From: Pseudalkalibacillus sp051842935
GTDB taxonomy: Bacteria > Bacillota > Bacilli > Bacillales > Fictibacillaceae
Assembly (NCBI RefSeq): GCF_051842935.1
Contig: NZ_JBPXRR010000001.1
Location: forward strand, 992,001 to 1,056,000
Length of the DNA stretch: 64,000 bases
Direction: 5' to 3'
Below the pieces are notes generated by a model that saw nothing but the letters and a program-made list of their open reading frames with translations, was not told the origin of the DNA and ran no database searches. Position numbers and translations under genes: made by a program. This document shows, one piece after another, positions 9,078 to 16,923 of this stretch. Within the stretch, counting starts at the first letter, position 1. Each line of letters opens with the position of its first letter.

Positions 9078-9623
9078 ATGAGAAACCGTAATTTATTGAT
9101 GGCGGAAGTTGCCATCATGGCAGCATTAGGAATTATATTAGGATTTATTAAACTGAGTGGTCCCTGGGCATTCGGTGGTTCTGTATCACTAGAGATGGTT
9201 CCAATTTTTATCATGGCATTCCGTAGAGGGTTATTTCCTGGCGTCCTGACAGGTTTGCTCATTGGACTTCTACAACTAATGATTAATCCATATATCTATT
9301 ATTTCTTACAAGTTATCCTGGACTACCCACTAGCATTTTTATTGGTAGGATTAGCTGGACTCACAAGACCAGGCTGGAGTGATACTTTTGGCAAGCGAGT
9401 CTTTATGATCATACTTGGAACCTTTATCGGAAGCGTGTTACGACTTGCCAGCCATGTTATATCGGGCGTTGCATTCTTTGCAGACCAAGCACCTGAAGGA
9501 ACACCTGCATTCATGTACTCGTTCCTATATAACATTTCATACATTGGCCCAACATTCGTGTTGACAGTCATTTTACTCGTGTTGTTATCTAAGACTGCTC
9601 CTAAACTGATTCATGGAGAGTGA
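9078..9623 (+). CDS. thiT: Thiamine ECF transporter substrate-binding subunit ThiT
   Basis: ThiT is the membrane S component that captures thiamine and works with the shared energy-coupling module EcfAA'T, which is not in this window. The 181-residue protein is very hydrophobic, with about six membrane segments. It starts with the family-typical NRNLLMAEVAIMAALG and has GPWAFGGSVSLEMVP in the first loop. I start it at 9078 rather than the upstream in-frame ATG at 9060, because AAGGGGAG is seven bases before 9078. It is preceded by a TPP riboswitch and terminator and followed by thiN. Confidence 0.92.
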   Translation: MRNRNLLMAEVAIMAALGIILGFIKLSGPWAFGGSVSLEMVPIFIMAFRRGLFPGVLTGLLIGLLQLMINPYIYYFLQVILDYPLAFLLVGLAGLTRPGWSDTFGKRVFMIILGTFIGSVLRLASHVISGVAFFADQAPEGTPAFMYSFLYNISYIGPTFVLTVILLVLLSKTAPKLIHGE

Positions 9624-9628
9624 TAGTA

Positions 9629-10267
9629 TTGAAGACGATTTGCTTAGTTTCAGGAGGGCCTGAGTACTTGCTACCTGAACAGATGGGTAAGGAAAATGCG
9701 ATATTTATCGGAGTAGATGAAGGGATTCTTTTTCTTCAGAAAAGAAAAATCGTTCCCGCAGCTGCTTTTGGTGATTTCGATTCCATAACAGACGAAGATA
9801 TCACTGCTCTTAAAGATGAACAAATGGCGATGTTCACATTTGAACAAGAAAAGGATATGACGGATTTGGAACTGGCTTTGCAATGGGCATTCGAACAAGA
9901 TCCTGATCGTATTGAGTTATACGGCGCAACGGGGGGCCGGCTCGATCATGAGTTGATCAACATGCAACTGCTGAAGCAAGGTCTCGATCGGGGAATTGAA
10001 ACGGTGATCATCGATCGAACGAATGAAGTGATGATGAAAAATCCGGGCCATTACTCGTTGGAGCATGACGAGCGATACCCTTATATATCCTTCATCCCTT
10101 TTAGCGCTGAAGTGAAAGGGATTACGCTGGAAGGATTCAAGTATCCCCTCGATCAAGCTGAACTAGTGTGGGGTTCGACCCTCTGCATTTCAAATGAGCT
10201 TGTAACAAAAAAAGGTACTTATTCATTTGAAGACGGCATAATTATGGTGGTAAGAAGCAAAGACTGA
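9629..10267 (+). CDS. thiN: Thiamine pyrophosphokinase ThiN
   Basis: Converts thiamine and ATP to thiamine pyrophosphate and AMP. The 212-residue protein shows the family motifs GVDEGI, GDFDS, EKDMTDLELAL and GATGGRLDHELINMQLL. The TTG start at 9629 is preferred to the GTG at 9620: GGAG at 9615 is correctly spaced for TTG, and thiT ends at 9623. Uptake by ThiT and phosphorylation by ThiN are consecutive steps, so the two genes behind one TPP riboswitch make a compact salvage operon. Confidence 0.93.
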   Translation: MKTICLVSGGPEYLLPEQMGKENAIFIGVDEGILFLQKRKIVPAAAFGDFDSITDEDITALKDEQMAMFTFEQEKDMTDLELALQWAFEQDPDRIELYGATGGRLDHELINMQLLKQGLDRGIETVIIDRTNEVMMKNPGHYSLEHDERYPYISFIPFSAEVKGITLEGFKYPLDQAELVWGSTLCISNELVTKKGTYSFEDGIIMVVRSKD

Positions 10268-10295
10268 TTTGCAAACGTAAACTCCTGGTACTTTT

Positions 10296-10319
10296 TTTAA
10301 GTAGACGAATATACTTAAA
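10296..10319. repeat. Inverted repeat TTTAAGTA / TACTTAAA
   Basis: A perfect 8-base inverted repeat with an 8-base spacer lies between thiN and spoVM, preceded by a T run. It could be an operator or a weak hairpin. No known regulator site is recognised. Confidence 0.45.
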
Positions 10320-10379
10320 TAGAATGTTAATTTTCCGAAGAGATTGGGTGCGGAAACTAACGTTGGAGGAGGCGGAATC

Positions 10380-10460
10380 ATGAAATTTTATACCATCAAA
10401 CTGCCGAAGTTCTTAGGGGGATTTGTAAGAGCGGTCCTAGGGTCCTTTAAGAAGGGGTAA
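10380..10460 (+). CDS. spoVM: Stage V sporulation protein SpoVM (26 aa)
   Basis: SpoVM is an amphipathic peptide that marks the convex forespore membrane and anchors the coat protein SpoIVA. The 26-residue product begins MKFYTIKLPKFLGGFVRA and ends VLGSFKKG, almost identical to the B. subtilis peptide. That includes the proline and the glycine pair that let it lie flat in the membrane. GGAGGAGGCGGAATC precedes ATG. It is normally made in the mother cell under sigma-E; no convincing full sigma-E promoter could be read upstream. Its presence shows the organism forms spores. Confidence 0.97.
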   Translation: MKFYTIKLPKFLGGFVRAVLGSFKKG

Positions 10461-10462
10461 GC

Positions 10463-10490
10463 AAAAAAGCACCAACCGAGGTGCTTTTTT
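10463..10490 (+). terminator. Intrinsic terminator of spoVM
   Basis: AAAAAAGCACC and GGTGCTTTTTT form an 11-pair stem around a six-base loop immediately after spoVM. Being A-rich on one side and T-rich on the other, it could act in both directions. Its stem sequence resembles the two repeat units that follow. Confidence 0.9.
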
Positions 10491-10500
10491 GTTTTGTCTA

Positions 10501-10604
10501 TGCGGTACTCGAAACTGAGAAAAAGCCGAAATCGGGGTGCGAATGAGACGTTTGCGGTACTCGAATATACGAAAAAGGACCGGAAGCGAGGTGCTTCAGG
10601 TCCC
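10501..10604. repeat. Two degenerate direct repeats, about 52 bp apart
   Basis: The 13-mer TGCGGTACTCGAA occurs at 10501 and again at 10553. In each copy it is followed by GAAAAAG (10518 and 10571) and a CGGGGTGC or CGAGGTGC block (10533 and 10587). The units therefore share order and spacing over about 40 bp but have drifted in between. They lie between the convergent spoVM and rpmB. Confidence 0.75.
10572..10603 (-). terminator. Second, reverse-strand terminator downstream of rpmB
   Basis: Read on the reverse strand, GGACCTGAAGC and GCTTCCGGTCC form an 11-position stem with one mismatch and a 5-base loop, followed by five T. It would back up the first rpmB terminator at 10613-10640. It is part of the second direct-repeat unit. 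Confidence 0.65.
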
Positions 10605-10612
10605 AGAAATTA

Positions 10613-10640
10613 AAAATGAACCCGATCTTGGGTTCATTTT
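10613..10640 (-). terminator. Intrinsic terminator of rpmB (bidirectional)
   Basis: AAAATGAACCC and GGGTTCATTTT form a perfect 11-pair stem with a 6-base loop, 13 bases beyond the rpmB stop codon. A T-rich tail is present on both strands. Confidence 0.85.
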
Positions 10641-10652
10641 CTTTTCATACAA

Positions 10653-10841
10653 TTAAACGCGCTCTACTTTACCTGATTTCAAGGCACGAGCAGAAACGTA
10701 TACGCGCTTCGGCTTACCGTCAACAAGAATACGAACCTTCTGAACGTTCGCTCCCCATTTACGTTTCGTAGTGTTCAATGCGTGTGAACGCTTGTTTCCA
10801 AAGCTTGTTTTCTTACCAGTAACAACACATTTTCTAGCCAT
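10653..10841 (-). CDS. rpmB: 50S ribosomal protein L28
   Basis: The 62-residue product begins MARKCVVTGKKTSFGNKRSH and contains the L28 core RKWGANVQKVR and RVYVSARALKSGKVERV. The usual CXXC zinc pairs of some L28 proteins are absent; only the single C5 is present, matching the zinc-free type. An AGGAGGTAC site lies upstream of ATG. It is transcribed against its neighbours from its own promoter, as in B. subtilis. Confidence 0.97.
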   Translation of the reverse strand: MARKCVVTGKKTSFGNKRSHALNTTKRKWGANVQKVRILVDGKPKRVYVSARALKSGKVERV

Positions 10842-10912
10842 TATGAATGTACCTCCTTTATTGCAAATAAGAGAAATAATGCAGTTTATAGTTTATACGA
10901 AAACACTACACT

Positions 10913-10941
10913 ATAGTAGCACGAGTGTTCTTAGATTGCAA
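10913..10941 (-). promoter_or_regulatory. Sigma-A-like promoter of rpmB
   Basis: On the reverse strand TTGCAA, a 17-base spacer and TACTAT are correctly placed about 70 bases before the rpmB start. It fits a housekeeping promoter. An untranslated leader of roughly 65 bases would result. Confidence 0.6.
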
Positions 10942-11065
10942 CAAGCATTATCAAGTTTATTTACTTGACATGATATTGGCCAATATTGATATTTTCTTTT
11001 AAAATGTTAGATATTATAGTAAAATGACACTAGTCATAGGTATTAAATCCAAGGGAGGATTCTAC

Positions 11066-11428
11066 ATGTCTATAGAAATGAAAACTAAGTATGGAGAAAT
11101 TGATATCTCTAACGATGTGATCGCTACGATTGCAGGTGGAGCCGCAATCGATTGTTATGGTATTATCGGAATGGCATCGCAAAAGCAAATTAAAGATGGC
11201 ATTACAGAGCTTCTAGGACGTGACAATTTCAGCCGTGGAATCGTCGTGCGCCAAGAAGAGGATGAAGTACACATAGACATGTATATCATCGTCAGCTATG
11301 GAACGAAAATTTCTGAAGTAGCTCACAATGTTCAAACAAAAGTGAAGTATACGCTTGATCAAATGCTCGGATTATCAGTTGATTCCGTCAATATCTTTGT
11401 TCAAGGCGTGAGGGTGACGAACCCGTAA
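11066..11428 (+). CDS. yloU: Asp23/Gls24 family envelope stress protein YloU
   Basis: A 120-residue Asp23/Gls24-family protein of unclear biochemical role, often placed next to fakA in Firmicutes. The start MSIEMKTKYGEIDIS is chosen because AAGGGAGG precedes it; an upstream in-frame ATG at 11024 would add 14 residues without a ribosome binding site. The sequence IATIAGGAAIDCYGIIGMAS and the C-terminal VDSVNIFVQGVRV are typical. It ends 16 bases before fakA, so they are likely cotranscribed. Confidence 0.93.
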   Translation: MSIEMKTKYGEIDISNDVIATIAGGAAIDCYGIIGMASQKQIKDGITELLGRDNFSRGIVVRQEEDEVHIDMYIIVSYGTKISEVAHNVQTKVKYTLDQMLGLSVDSVNIFVQGVRVTNP

Positions 11429-11444
11429 CGAGGAGGAAGAATTC

Positions 11445-13115
11445 GTGACAGAGAAGAAGTTAGGCGGGAAAAAGCTTTCCCAGATGTTTATCTATGGGGC
11501 GGACAATCTTAACAAAAATGTGAAGATGGTCGACGCCCTGAATGTATTCCCGGTTCCGGATGGAGATACAGGAACCAATATGAATTTGACCATCACTTCT
11601 GGTGTGAAGGAAGTGAAAGGTCTTGACACGGACGATGCAGGTTTGATTGCATCTACATTCTCTAAAGGTCTTTTGATGGGAGCGCGAGGAAATTCTGGTG
11701 TTATTCTTTCCCAGCTTTTCCGAGGGTTCTCTAAAGCACTTACAGGGAAAAAATCAGTGGACGCAAAGCTGTTTGCGGAAGCATTGGAAGCCGGAGTGGA
11801 AACGGCATATAAAGCAGTCATGAAACCTGTAGAAGGGACAATCCTTACAGTTGCAAAGGATGCAGCGAAGAAAGCATCTAAGGCAGCCCGTAAAACGGAT
11901 GATCTCGTTTCCTTGATGGAGCAAACGTTGAAGGAAGCGAAAGAATCACTTGATCGTACACCGGATCTGTTACCGGTTTTGAAGGAAGTCGGTGTCGTTG
12001 ATTCTGGCGGTCAAGGACTCGTCACGATCTATGAAGGGTTTTTAGCTGTACTTGAAGGAAAAGAGTTGCCAGAAGTAAGCATTTCCGGACCTTCTATGGA
12101 TGAACTGGTAAGCGCGGAGCACCATAAAGCTCAAATGCACATGAAAACGGAAGATATCCATTTTGGATATTGCACGGAGTTCATGGTCAAGTTCAAGAAA
12201 GAGAAGACGGATCAAAATCCGTTTTCTGAAGACGATTTCCGTAACGAGCTGAATGAACATGGTGATTCTTTGCTCGTCGTTTCGGATGAGGAACTTGTCA
12301 AAGTTCATATACATACGGAAAAGCCGGGAGATATGCTGTCTCTTGCGCAATCGTATGGAGATCTGATCAATATTAAGATTGAAAACATGCGCGAGCAGCA
12401 CACGGCAATATTAGAAAGTGAAAAGGACGAACCGAAAGTCAAAGTCCAAGAAAAGAAAAAACCTTTCGGCATCATTACAGTATCAATGGGATCGGGCATT
12501 GAAGAATTATTCAAGAGCCTGGGAGCAACTGTCGTGATTGCAGGAGGTCAAACGATGAATCCAAGTACGGAAGACATCGTGAAAGCCATCGAAGAAGCGC
12601 ATGCTGAAAAGCTGATCATCCTACCGAACAACGGGAACATCGTAATGGCAGCAGAACAAGCAGCTTCTGTTGTAGATGAAGACGTTGCTGTCGTTAAGAC
12701 GAAAACAGTTCCACAAGGTATTTCAGCCCTACTGGCCTTCAATCCAAGCGCATCTCTTGAAGAGAATCAAGAGAGTATGACTGAAGCGGTTGGCCATGTG
12801 AAATCCGGTCAAATCACGTTCGCAGTAAGAGACACGTCGATTGATGGCGTGGAAATCAAAAAGGACGACTTCATGGGTATATTCGATGGGAAAATCGTTA
12901 CGTCGAAGAAGTCCCAGAAAGAAGCGGTGGAAGCTCTCTTGTCTGAAATGATTGATGAAGATGATGAAATCGTCACAATCATTTATGGCGAAGATGCCAA
13001 TCAGGAAGATGCTGAAGCGCTAGAAGATTATATTACGGAGCACTACCCAGATGCGGAAGTTGAAATCCATCCGGGTCAACAACCCATCTATTCGTATATC
13101 ATTTCCGTTGAATAA
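11445..13115 (+). CDS. fakA: Fatty acid kinase catalytic subunit FakA (YloV, DAK-like)
   Basis: FakA phosphorylates exogenous fatty acids held by FakB carrier proteins, feeding acyl-phosphate to PlsY/PlsX. The 556-residue protein has an N-terminal DhaL/Dak2 ATP-binding domain (about 1-200) with the metal-binding NVFPVPDGDTGTNMNLT and GARGNSGVILSQ motifs. A middle linker and a C-terminal DegV-like domain (from about 320) follow. The start is GTG with GAGGAGGAAG upstream. The nearby plsX-fabD cluster gives a lipid-metabolism setting. A long inverted repeat follows the gene. Confidence 0.93.
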   Translation: MTEKKLGGKKLSQMFIYGADNLNKNVKMVDALNVFPVPDGDTGTNMNLTITSGVKEVKGLDTDDAGLIASTFSKGLLMGARGNSGVILSQLFRGFSKALTGKKSVDAKLFAEALEAGVETAYKAVMKPVEGTILTVAKDAAKKASKAARKTDDLVSLMEQTLKEAKESLDRTPDLLPVLKEVGVVDSGGQGLVTIYEGFLAVLEGKELPEVSISGPSMDELVSAEHHKAQMHMKTEDIHFGYCTEFMVKFKKEKTDQNPFSEDDFRNELNEHGDSLLVVSDEELVKVHIHTEKPGDMLSLAQSYGDLINIKIENMREQHTAILESEKDEPKVKVQEKKKPFGIITVSMGSGIEELFKSLGATVVIAGGQTMNPSTEDIVKAIEEAHAEKLIILPNNGNIVMAAEQAASVVDEDVAVVKTKTVPQGISALLAFNPSASLEENQESMTEAVGHVKSGQITFAVRDTSIDGVEIKKDDFMGIFDGKIVTSKKSQKEAVEALLSEMIDEDDEIVTIIYGEDANQEDAEALEDYITEHYPDAEVEIHPGQQPIYSYIISVE

Positions 13116-13124
13116 ACGCTAAAC

Positions 13125-13169
13125 ATATTCCTACCATGATCTTTCTGAAGACCGATCGGGTAGGAATAT
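13125..13169. repeat. Hairpin after fakA
   Basis: ATATTCCTACC (13125-13135) and GGTAGGAATAT (13159-13169) form a perfect 11-base inverted repeat; GATC pairs inside can extend the structure. There is no T run, so it is a poor intrinsic terminator. It may be an mRNA-stabilising or regulatory hairpin before sdaAB. Confidence 0.6.
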
Positions 13170-13232
13170 TCTATATCAGGGGAGTTTTTCCATCATAGTT
13201 CCAAAAAACCGCTTATCCTGGAGGAATGTAGG

Positions 13233-13895
13233 ATGAAGTTTAAAAGCGTTTTTGATATCATCGGACCAATCATGATCGGTCCTTCCAGTTCACATACAGC
13301 CGGTGCAGCCCGAATCGGCCGGGTAGCGCGCTCATTATTTGGACGTAAACCGGACTGGGTACATATATCCTTTTACGGTTCCTTTGCAAGGACCTATAGA
13401 GGTCATGGGACCGATGTAGCCATTGTCGGTGGAATCCTAGACTTTGATACGTTCGATGAACGGATCAGTGAATCTTTGAAAATCGCAAAGAAAGAAAAGA
13501 TCAAAGTGAAAATGACGGAAGAAGATGCTTTGACCGACCATCCCAATACAGCTCGGATACGGATGGGGGATGAGCAAGGGGAGCTTGAAATCGTAGGGAT
13601 TTCAATCGGTGGTGGAAAGATCGAAATCATTGAGTTGAACGGTTTTGAACTTCGATTATCCGGTAATCATCCAGCTCTGCTCGTCGTCCATAATGATCGA
13701 TATGGGGCGATTGCAGGTGTTGCCAATCTCCTTGCCAAACTGGAAATCAACATCGGACATATGGAGGTCGGCAGAAAAGAAGTCGGTAGTGAAGCGTTGA
13801 TGACTATCGAGGTCGATCAGAACTTGGAAGATTCCGTCCTAGAAGAAATTGAAAAGCTACCGCACATCATCAAGGCAACTCGAATTCATGAATAA
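13233..13895 (+). CDS. sdaAB: L-serine dehydratase, iron-sulfur type, beta subunit
   Basis: With SdaAA it deaminates L-serine to pyruvate and ammonia. The 220-residue protein begins with a serine dehydratase beta domain carrying the motif GPSSSHTAGAARIGR. It ends in an ACT domain (about residues 148-220), the usual amino-acid-sensing module. The start has CTGGAGGAATGTAGG upstream. It is followed after 20 bases by sdaAA, so the split enzyme is made from one mRNA. Confidence 0.96.
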   Translation: MKFKSVFDIIGPIMIGPSSSHTAGAARIGRVARSLFGRKPDWVHISFYGSFARTYRGHGTDVAIVGGILDFDTFDERISESLKIAKKEKIKVKMTEEDALTDHPNTARIRMGDEQGELEIVGISIGGGKIEIIELNGFELRLSGNHPALLVVHNDRYGAIAGVANLLAKLEINIGHMEVGRKEVGSEALMTIEVDQNLEDSVLEEIEKLPHIIKATRIHE

Positions 13896-13915
13896 ATAGA
13901 AGGGTGGTTATCGAT

Positions 13916-14806
13916 ATGATGTTCCGTAATGTCAGTGAATTGGTTGAACGAGCCGTCTCAAAGAATATCCCGATTTCTGAAGTGATGATCCAGCAAGAAA
14001 TGGATGTGACTGGGCGAGATCGTGAAACCGTGATGGACCTGATGGAAAAAAATCTTGATGTCATGGAGCAAGCGGTTGAAAAAGGTATCAAGGAAGGCGT
14101 GAAATCCCATTCCGGCCTCACCGGCGGGGATGCTGTCCTTTTGCAAAAATATATCGAGAGTGGAAAAAGTCTTGCAGGAACTACGGTATTGGATGCAGTC
14201 AGTAAAGCAGTAGCGACGAATGAAGTGAATGCTGCGATGGGCACAATCTGTGCAACACCGACCGCGGGTTCTGCTGGCGTCGTCCCAGGTACCTTGTTTG
14301 CGTTGCGAGATAAACTTCACCCGACTCGCGAACAGATGGTCAGATATCTGTTCACTTCTGGCGCATTCGGATTTGTCGTGGCGAATAACGCATCCATATC
14401 TGGTGCTGCTGGAGGATGTCAAGCTGAAGTCGGATCAGCGACTGGAATGGCTGCAGCAGCCATTGTGGAACTTGCAGGTGGCTCCCCTGAGCAATCTGCA
14501 CAGGCGATGGCAATTGCGTTGAAGAATATGTTAGGGCTCGTTTGCGATCCTGTCGCTGGGCTCGTGGAAGTGCCTTGCGTAAAACGAAATGCAATCGGCG
14601 CAAGTATCGCCATTACCGCTGCAGATATGGCTTTAGCTGGCATCACTAGTCGAATTCCATGTGATGAAGTCATTGACGCTATGTATAAGATCGGCGAATC
14701 CATGCCGACAGCATTGAAGGAAACTGCACAAGGAGGATTAGCGGCGACTCCTACAGGTAGAGAGCTAGAAGCGAAGATCTACGGAGTTCCGTTAAAGAAG
14801 AAATAA
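13916..14806 (+). CDS. sdaAA: L-serine dehydratase, iron-sulfur type, alpha subunit
   Basis: Catalytic subunit of the [4Fe-4S] serine dehydratase. The 296-residue protein shows the SDH alpha signatures HSGLTGGDA, PTAGSAGVVPG and NNASISGAAGGCQAEVGSA. Cluster-ligand cysteines are seen in GGCQAEVG, GLVCDPVAG and VPCVKRNA. The ORF could extend to a GTG at 13904, but AAGGGTGG at 13900 fits ATG 13916 (or the adjacent ATG 13919). The stop codon overlaps the recG ATG by one base. Confidence 0.95.
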   Translation: MMFRNVSELVERAVSKNIPISEVMIQQEMDVTGRDRETVMDLMEKNLDVMEQAVEKGIKEGVKSHSGLTGGDAVLLQKYIESGKSLAGTTVLDAVSKAVATNEVNAAMGTICATPTAGSAGVVPGTLFALRDKLHPTREQMVRYLFTSGAFGFVVANNASISGAAGGCQAEVGSATGMAAAAIVELAGGSPEQSAQAMAIALKNMLGLVCDPVAGLVEVPCVKRNAIGASIAITAADMALAGITSRIPCDEVIDAMYKIGESMPTALKETAQGGLAATPTGRELEAKIYGVPLKKK

Positions 14807-16842
14807 TGGATTTGAATCAACCTGTTACCCAAGTGAAAGGGATCGGTGAAGCTCGTGCGGAAGAGCTTGCCGATCTGAACATTTATACAATTGAAGATCT
14901 GCTCTTGTATTTTCCTTATCGTTATGAGGATTTTCAAGTAAAGGATCTGACAGAACTTAAGCATGATGAAAAAGCGACTGTAGAGGGGAAGGTTCATAGC
15001 GAACCTTCTTTACGCTATTATGGCCGGAAGAAATCAAGATTGACCGTCAAAGTCCTTGTTGGCAAGTATCTCGTCACTGCAGTCTTTTTCAATCGAGCTT
15101 TTTTGAAGAAGAATTTCTCGATCGGGCAACCTGTGACGATCACTGGGAAATGGGATCAACATCGACTGACAATCACCGGGCAGCATGTTACATTTGGTCA
15201 TCAGGAACAGGATGAAAAGATTGAGCCTGTATACTCTGTTAAAGGAGATTGGACGGTCAAACGTGTGAAAAATGTCGTCCATCAAACCGTTCATCAATAT
15301 GTCCGATACATCGAGGACATATTACCGGAAGAGAAGCGACAGCAGTACAAATTGATTGAGCGGAGGCAAGCGGTTCAATGGATTCATGTCCCCGAGAGCC
15401 ATGAGCATCTGAAACATGCAAGGAGATATTTCGTGTATGAGGAACTGTTGCTTTTCCAATTGAAGATGCAATGGTGGCGCAAACAAGAAAAGGAAAAAAC
15501 CGATGGAAAAGCGAGAGCATTTGATCAAGCCAAGCTGCAAGCGTTCATCCATTCGTTGCCTTTCCCATTGACGGGAGCCCAACAACGTGTGACAGATGAG
15601 ATCCTTAAAGATTTGAGCTCCCCATATAGGATGAATCGGTTACTTCAAGGTGATGTCGGTTCGGGGAAAACGATTGTTGCCGCAATTAGCATGTATGCAT
15701 CAGCAACCGCAGGAATGCAATCCGCTCTGATGGTACCTACAGAAATTTTAGCTGAGCAGCACTATGAATCTTTGACCGATCTTTTTAAAGAGATGGACAT
15801 CCAAGTAGAGCTGTTGACGAGTTCTATCAAAGGCAAGCAACGTGCAGAAATTTTGAAACGGGTGAAAGAAGGGGAAGTCGATTTCCTAGTCGGTACACAT
15901 GCTCTGATTCAAGGAGAAGTTCAATTTCAAAATCTCGGTCTCGTCATAACGGATGAACAACATCGGTTCGGTGTGAATCAACGGAAAGTGTTACGGGAGA
16001 AAGGCATTACTCCTGATGTTCTGTTCATGACCGCGACGCCTATTCCACGAACGTTAGCCATTTCTGCGTTCGGAGACATGGATGTGTCGACCATCGATGA
16101 GATGCCTGCAGGTAGAAAGCCGATCGAAACCTATTGGGCTAAGCACGGCATGTTGGATCGGGTGCTGGCTTTTATCCAAAAAGAACTTGAAAATGGAAGA
16201 CAAGCCTATGTCATCTGTCCGTTGATCGAGGAATCGGATAAGATGGATTTCCAAAATGCTGTAGATGTGCATGCGCAGCTTCAACAATATTTCACGGATT
16301 TCAATGTCGGTTTGATGCATGGAAGGTTGGCTGTCGATGAGAAGGAAGAGATGATGACGAGGTTCAGTAAGAATGATGTCCAAGTTCTCGTATCGACGAC
16401 GGTCGTTGAGGTCGGAGTGAATGTTCCAAATGCTACCGTCATGGTCGTCTATGACGCCGAGCGCTTCGGGTTGGCCCAACTTCACCAATTGAGAGGACGT
16501 GTCGGACGTGGTGATGCGCAATCCTACTGTATCCTGATTGCAGATCCAAAATCGGACGTAGGAAAGGAACGTATGCAAATCATGACCGAGACGAATGACG
16601 GTTTCGAGCTTTCACAACGAGATCTCGAACTTCGTGGTCCAGGAGACTTTTTCGGCAAAAAGCAGAGCGGACTCCCGGAATTTAAAGTTGCTGACTTAGT
16701 GCATGATTATCGTGCACTCGAGTTTGCCAGACAAGATGCAGCAACGATGGTCAATTCCGATGTATTTTGGAAAGAAGATGAGTACGCTTCTTTACGTAAT
16801 TGGCTGATGAGTCAGGTTGAGCATTGGGAAGAGCTTGATTAG
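14806..16842 (+). CDS. recG: ATP-dependent DNA helicase RecG
   Basis: RecG is a double-stranded DNA translocase that remodels stalled forks and branch-migrates Holliday junctions. The 678-residue protein has an N-terminal wedge/OB domain (about 1-180). Helicase motifs follow: LLQGDVGSGKT (Walker A), TDEQHRFG, MTATPIPRT and QLRGRVGRGDAQSYC, plus the C-terminal TRG-like region. The length matches the B. subtilis protein. The 11-base inverted repeat that begins near the stop codon encloses the -35 region of the fapR promoter. Confidence 0.97.
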   Translation: MDLNQPVTQVKGIGEARAEELADLNIYTIEDLLLYFPYRYEDFQVKDLTELKHDEKATVEGKVHSEPSLRYYGRKKSRLTVKVLVGKYLVTAVFFNRAFLKKNFSIGQPVTITGKWDQHRLTITGQHVTFGHQEQDEKIEPVYSVKGDWTVKRVKNVVHQTVHQYVRYIEDILPEEKRQQYKLIERRQAVQWIHVPESHEHLKHARRYFVYEELLLFQLKMQWWRKQEKEKTDGKARAFDQAKLQAFIHSLPFPLTGAQQRVTDEILKDLSSPYRMNRLLQGDVGSGKTIVAAISMYASATAGMQSALMVPTEILAEQHYESLTDLFKEMDIQVELLTSSIKGKQRAEILKRVKEGEVDFLVGTHALIQGEVQFQNLGLVITDEQHRFGVNQRKVLREKGITPDVLFMTATPIPRTLAISAFGDMDVSTIDEMPAGRKPIETYWAKHGMLDRVLAFIQKELENGRQAYVICPLIEESDKMDFQNAVDVHAQLQQYFTDFNVGLMHGRLAVDEKEEMMTRFSKNDVQVLVSTTVVEVGVNVPNATVMVVYDAERFGLAQLHQLRGRVGRGDAQSYCILIADPKSDVGKERMQIMTETNDGFELSQRDLELRGPGDFFGKKQSGLPEFKVADLVHDYRALEFARQDAATMVNSDVFWKEDEYASLRNWLMSQVEHWEELD

Positions 16843-16871
16843 TCCTCTTATCCTTGAAAATGAGGACTAAT
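16838..16871. repeat. Inverted repeat spanning the recG stop and fapR -35 region
   Basis: GATTAGTCCTC and GAGGACTAATC form a perfect 11-base inverted repeat with a 12-base loop. There is no T run on the plus strand. The predicted fapR -35 box lies in the loop, which makes a regulatory role as plausible as weak termination. Confidence 0.6.
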
Positions 16872-16882
16872 CATTATATACT
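16854..16882 (+). promoter_or_regulatory. Sigma-A-like promoter of fapR
   Basis: TTGAAA, a 17-base spacer and TATACT are followed within a few bases by the FapR operator. The arrangement matches the autoregulated fapR promoter known from B. subtilis. Confidence 0.65.
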
Positions 16883-16886
16883 ACTT

Positions 16887-16904
16887 TTAGTACCTACTCA
16901 TAAG
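16887..16904 (+). promoter_or_regulatory. FapR operator
   Basis: TTAGTACCTACTCATAAG contains the TTAGTACCT half-site typical of FapR operators, followed by a weaker second half. It covers the expected transcription start, so bound FapR would block initiation and malonyl-CoA would release it. Identification rests on similarity to the known site, not on a search. Confidence 0.7.
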
Positions 16905-16923
16905 AGTAAGAGATGGTGAAGTA

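Noticed and set aside
10300..10335. Sigma-E promoter for spoVM
   Set aside because: GAATATA resembles a -35, but no CATACA-type -10 occurs 14-15 bases downstream.
10771..10968. A 65-codon plus-strand frame across the rpmB leader
   Set aside because: It is antisense to rpmB and its promoter and has no ribosome binding site; rpmB is certain.
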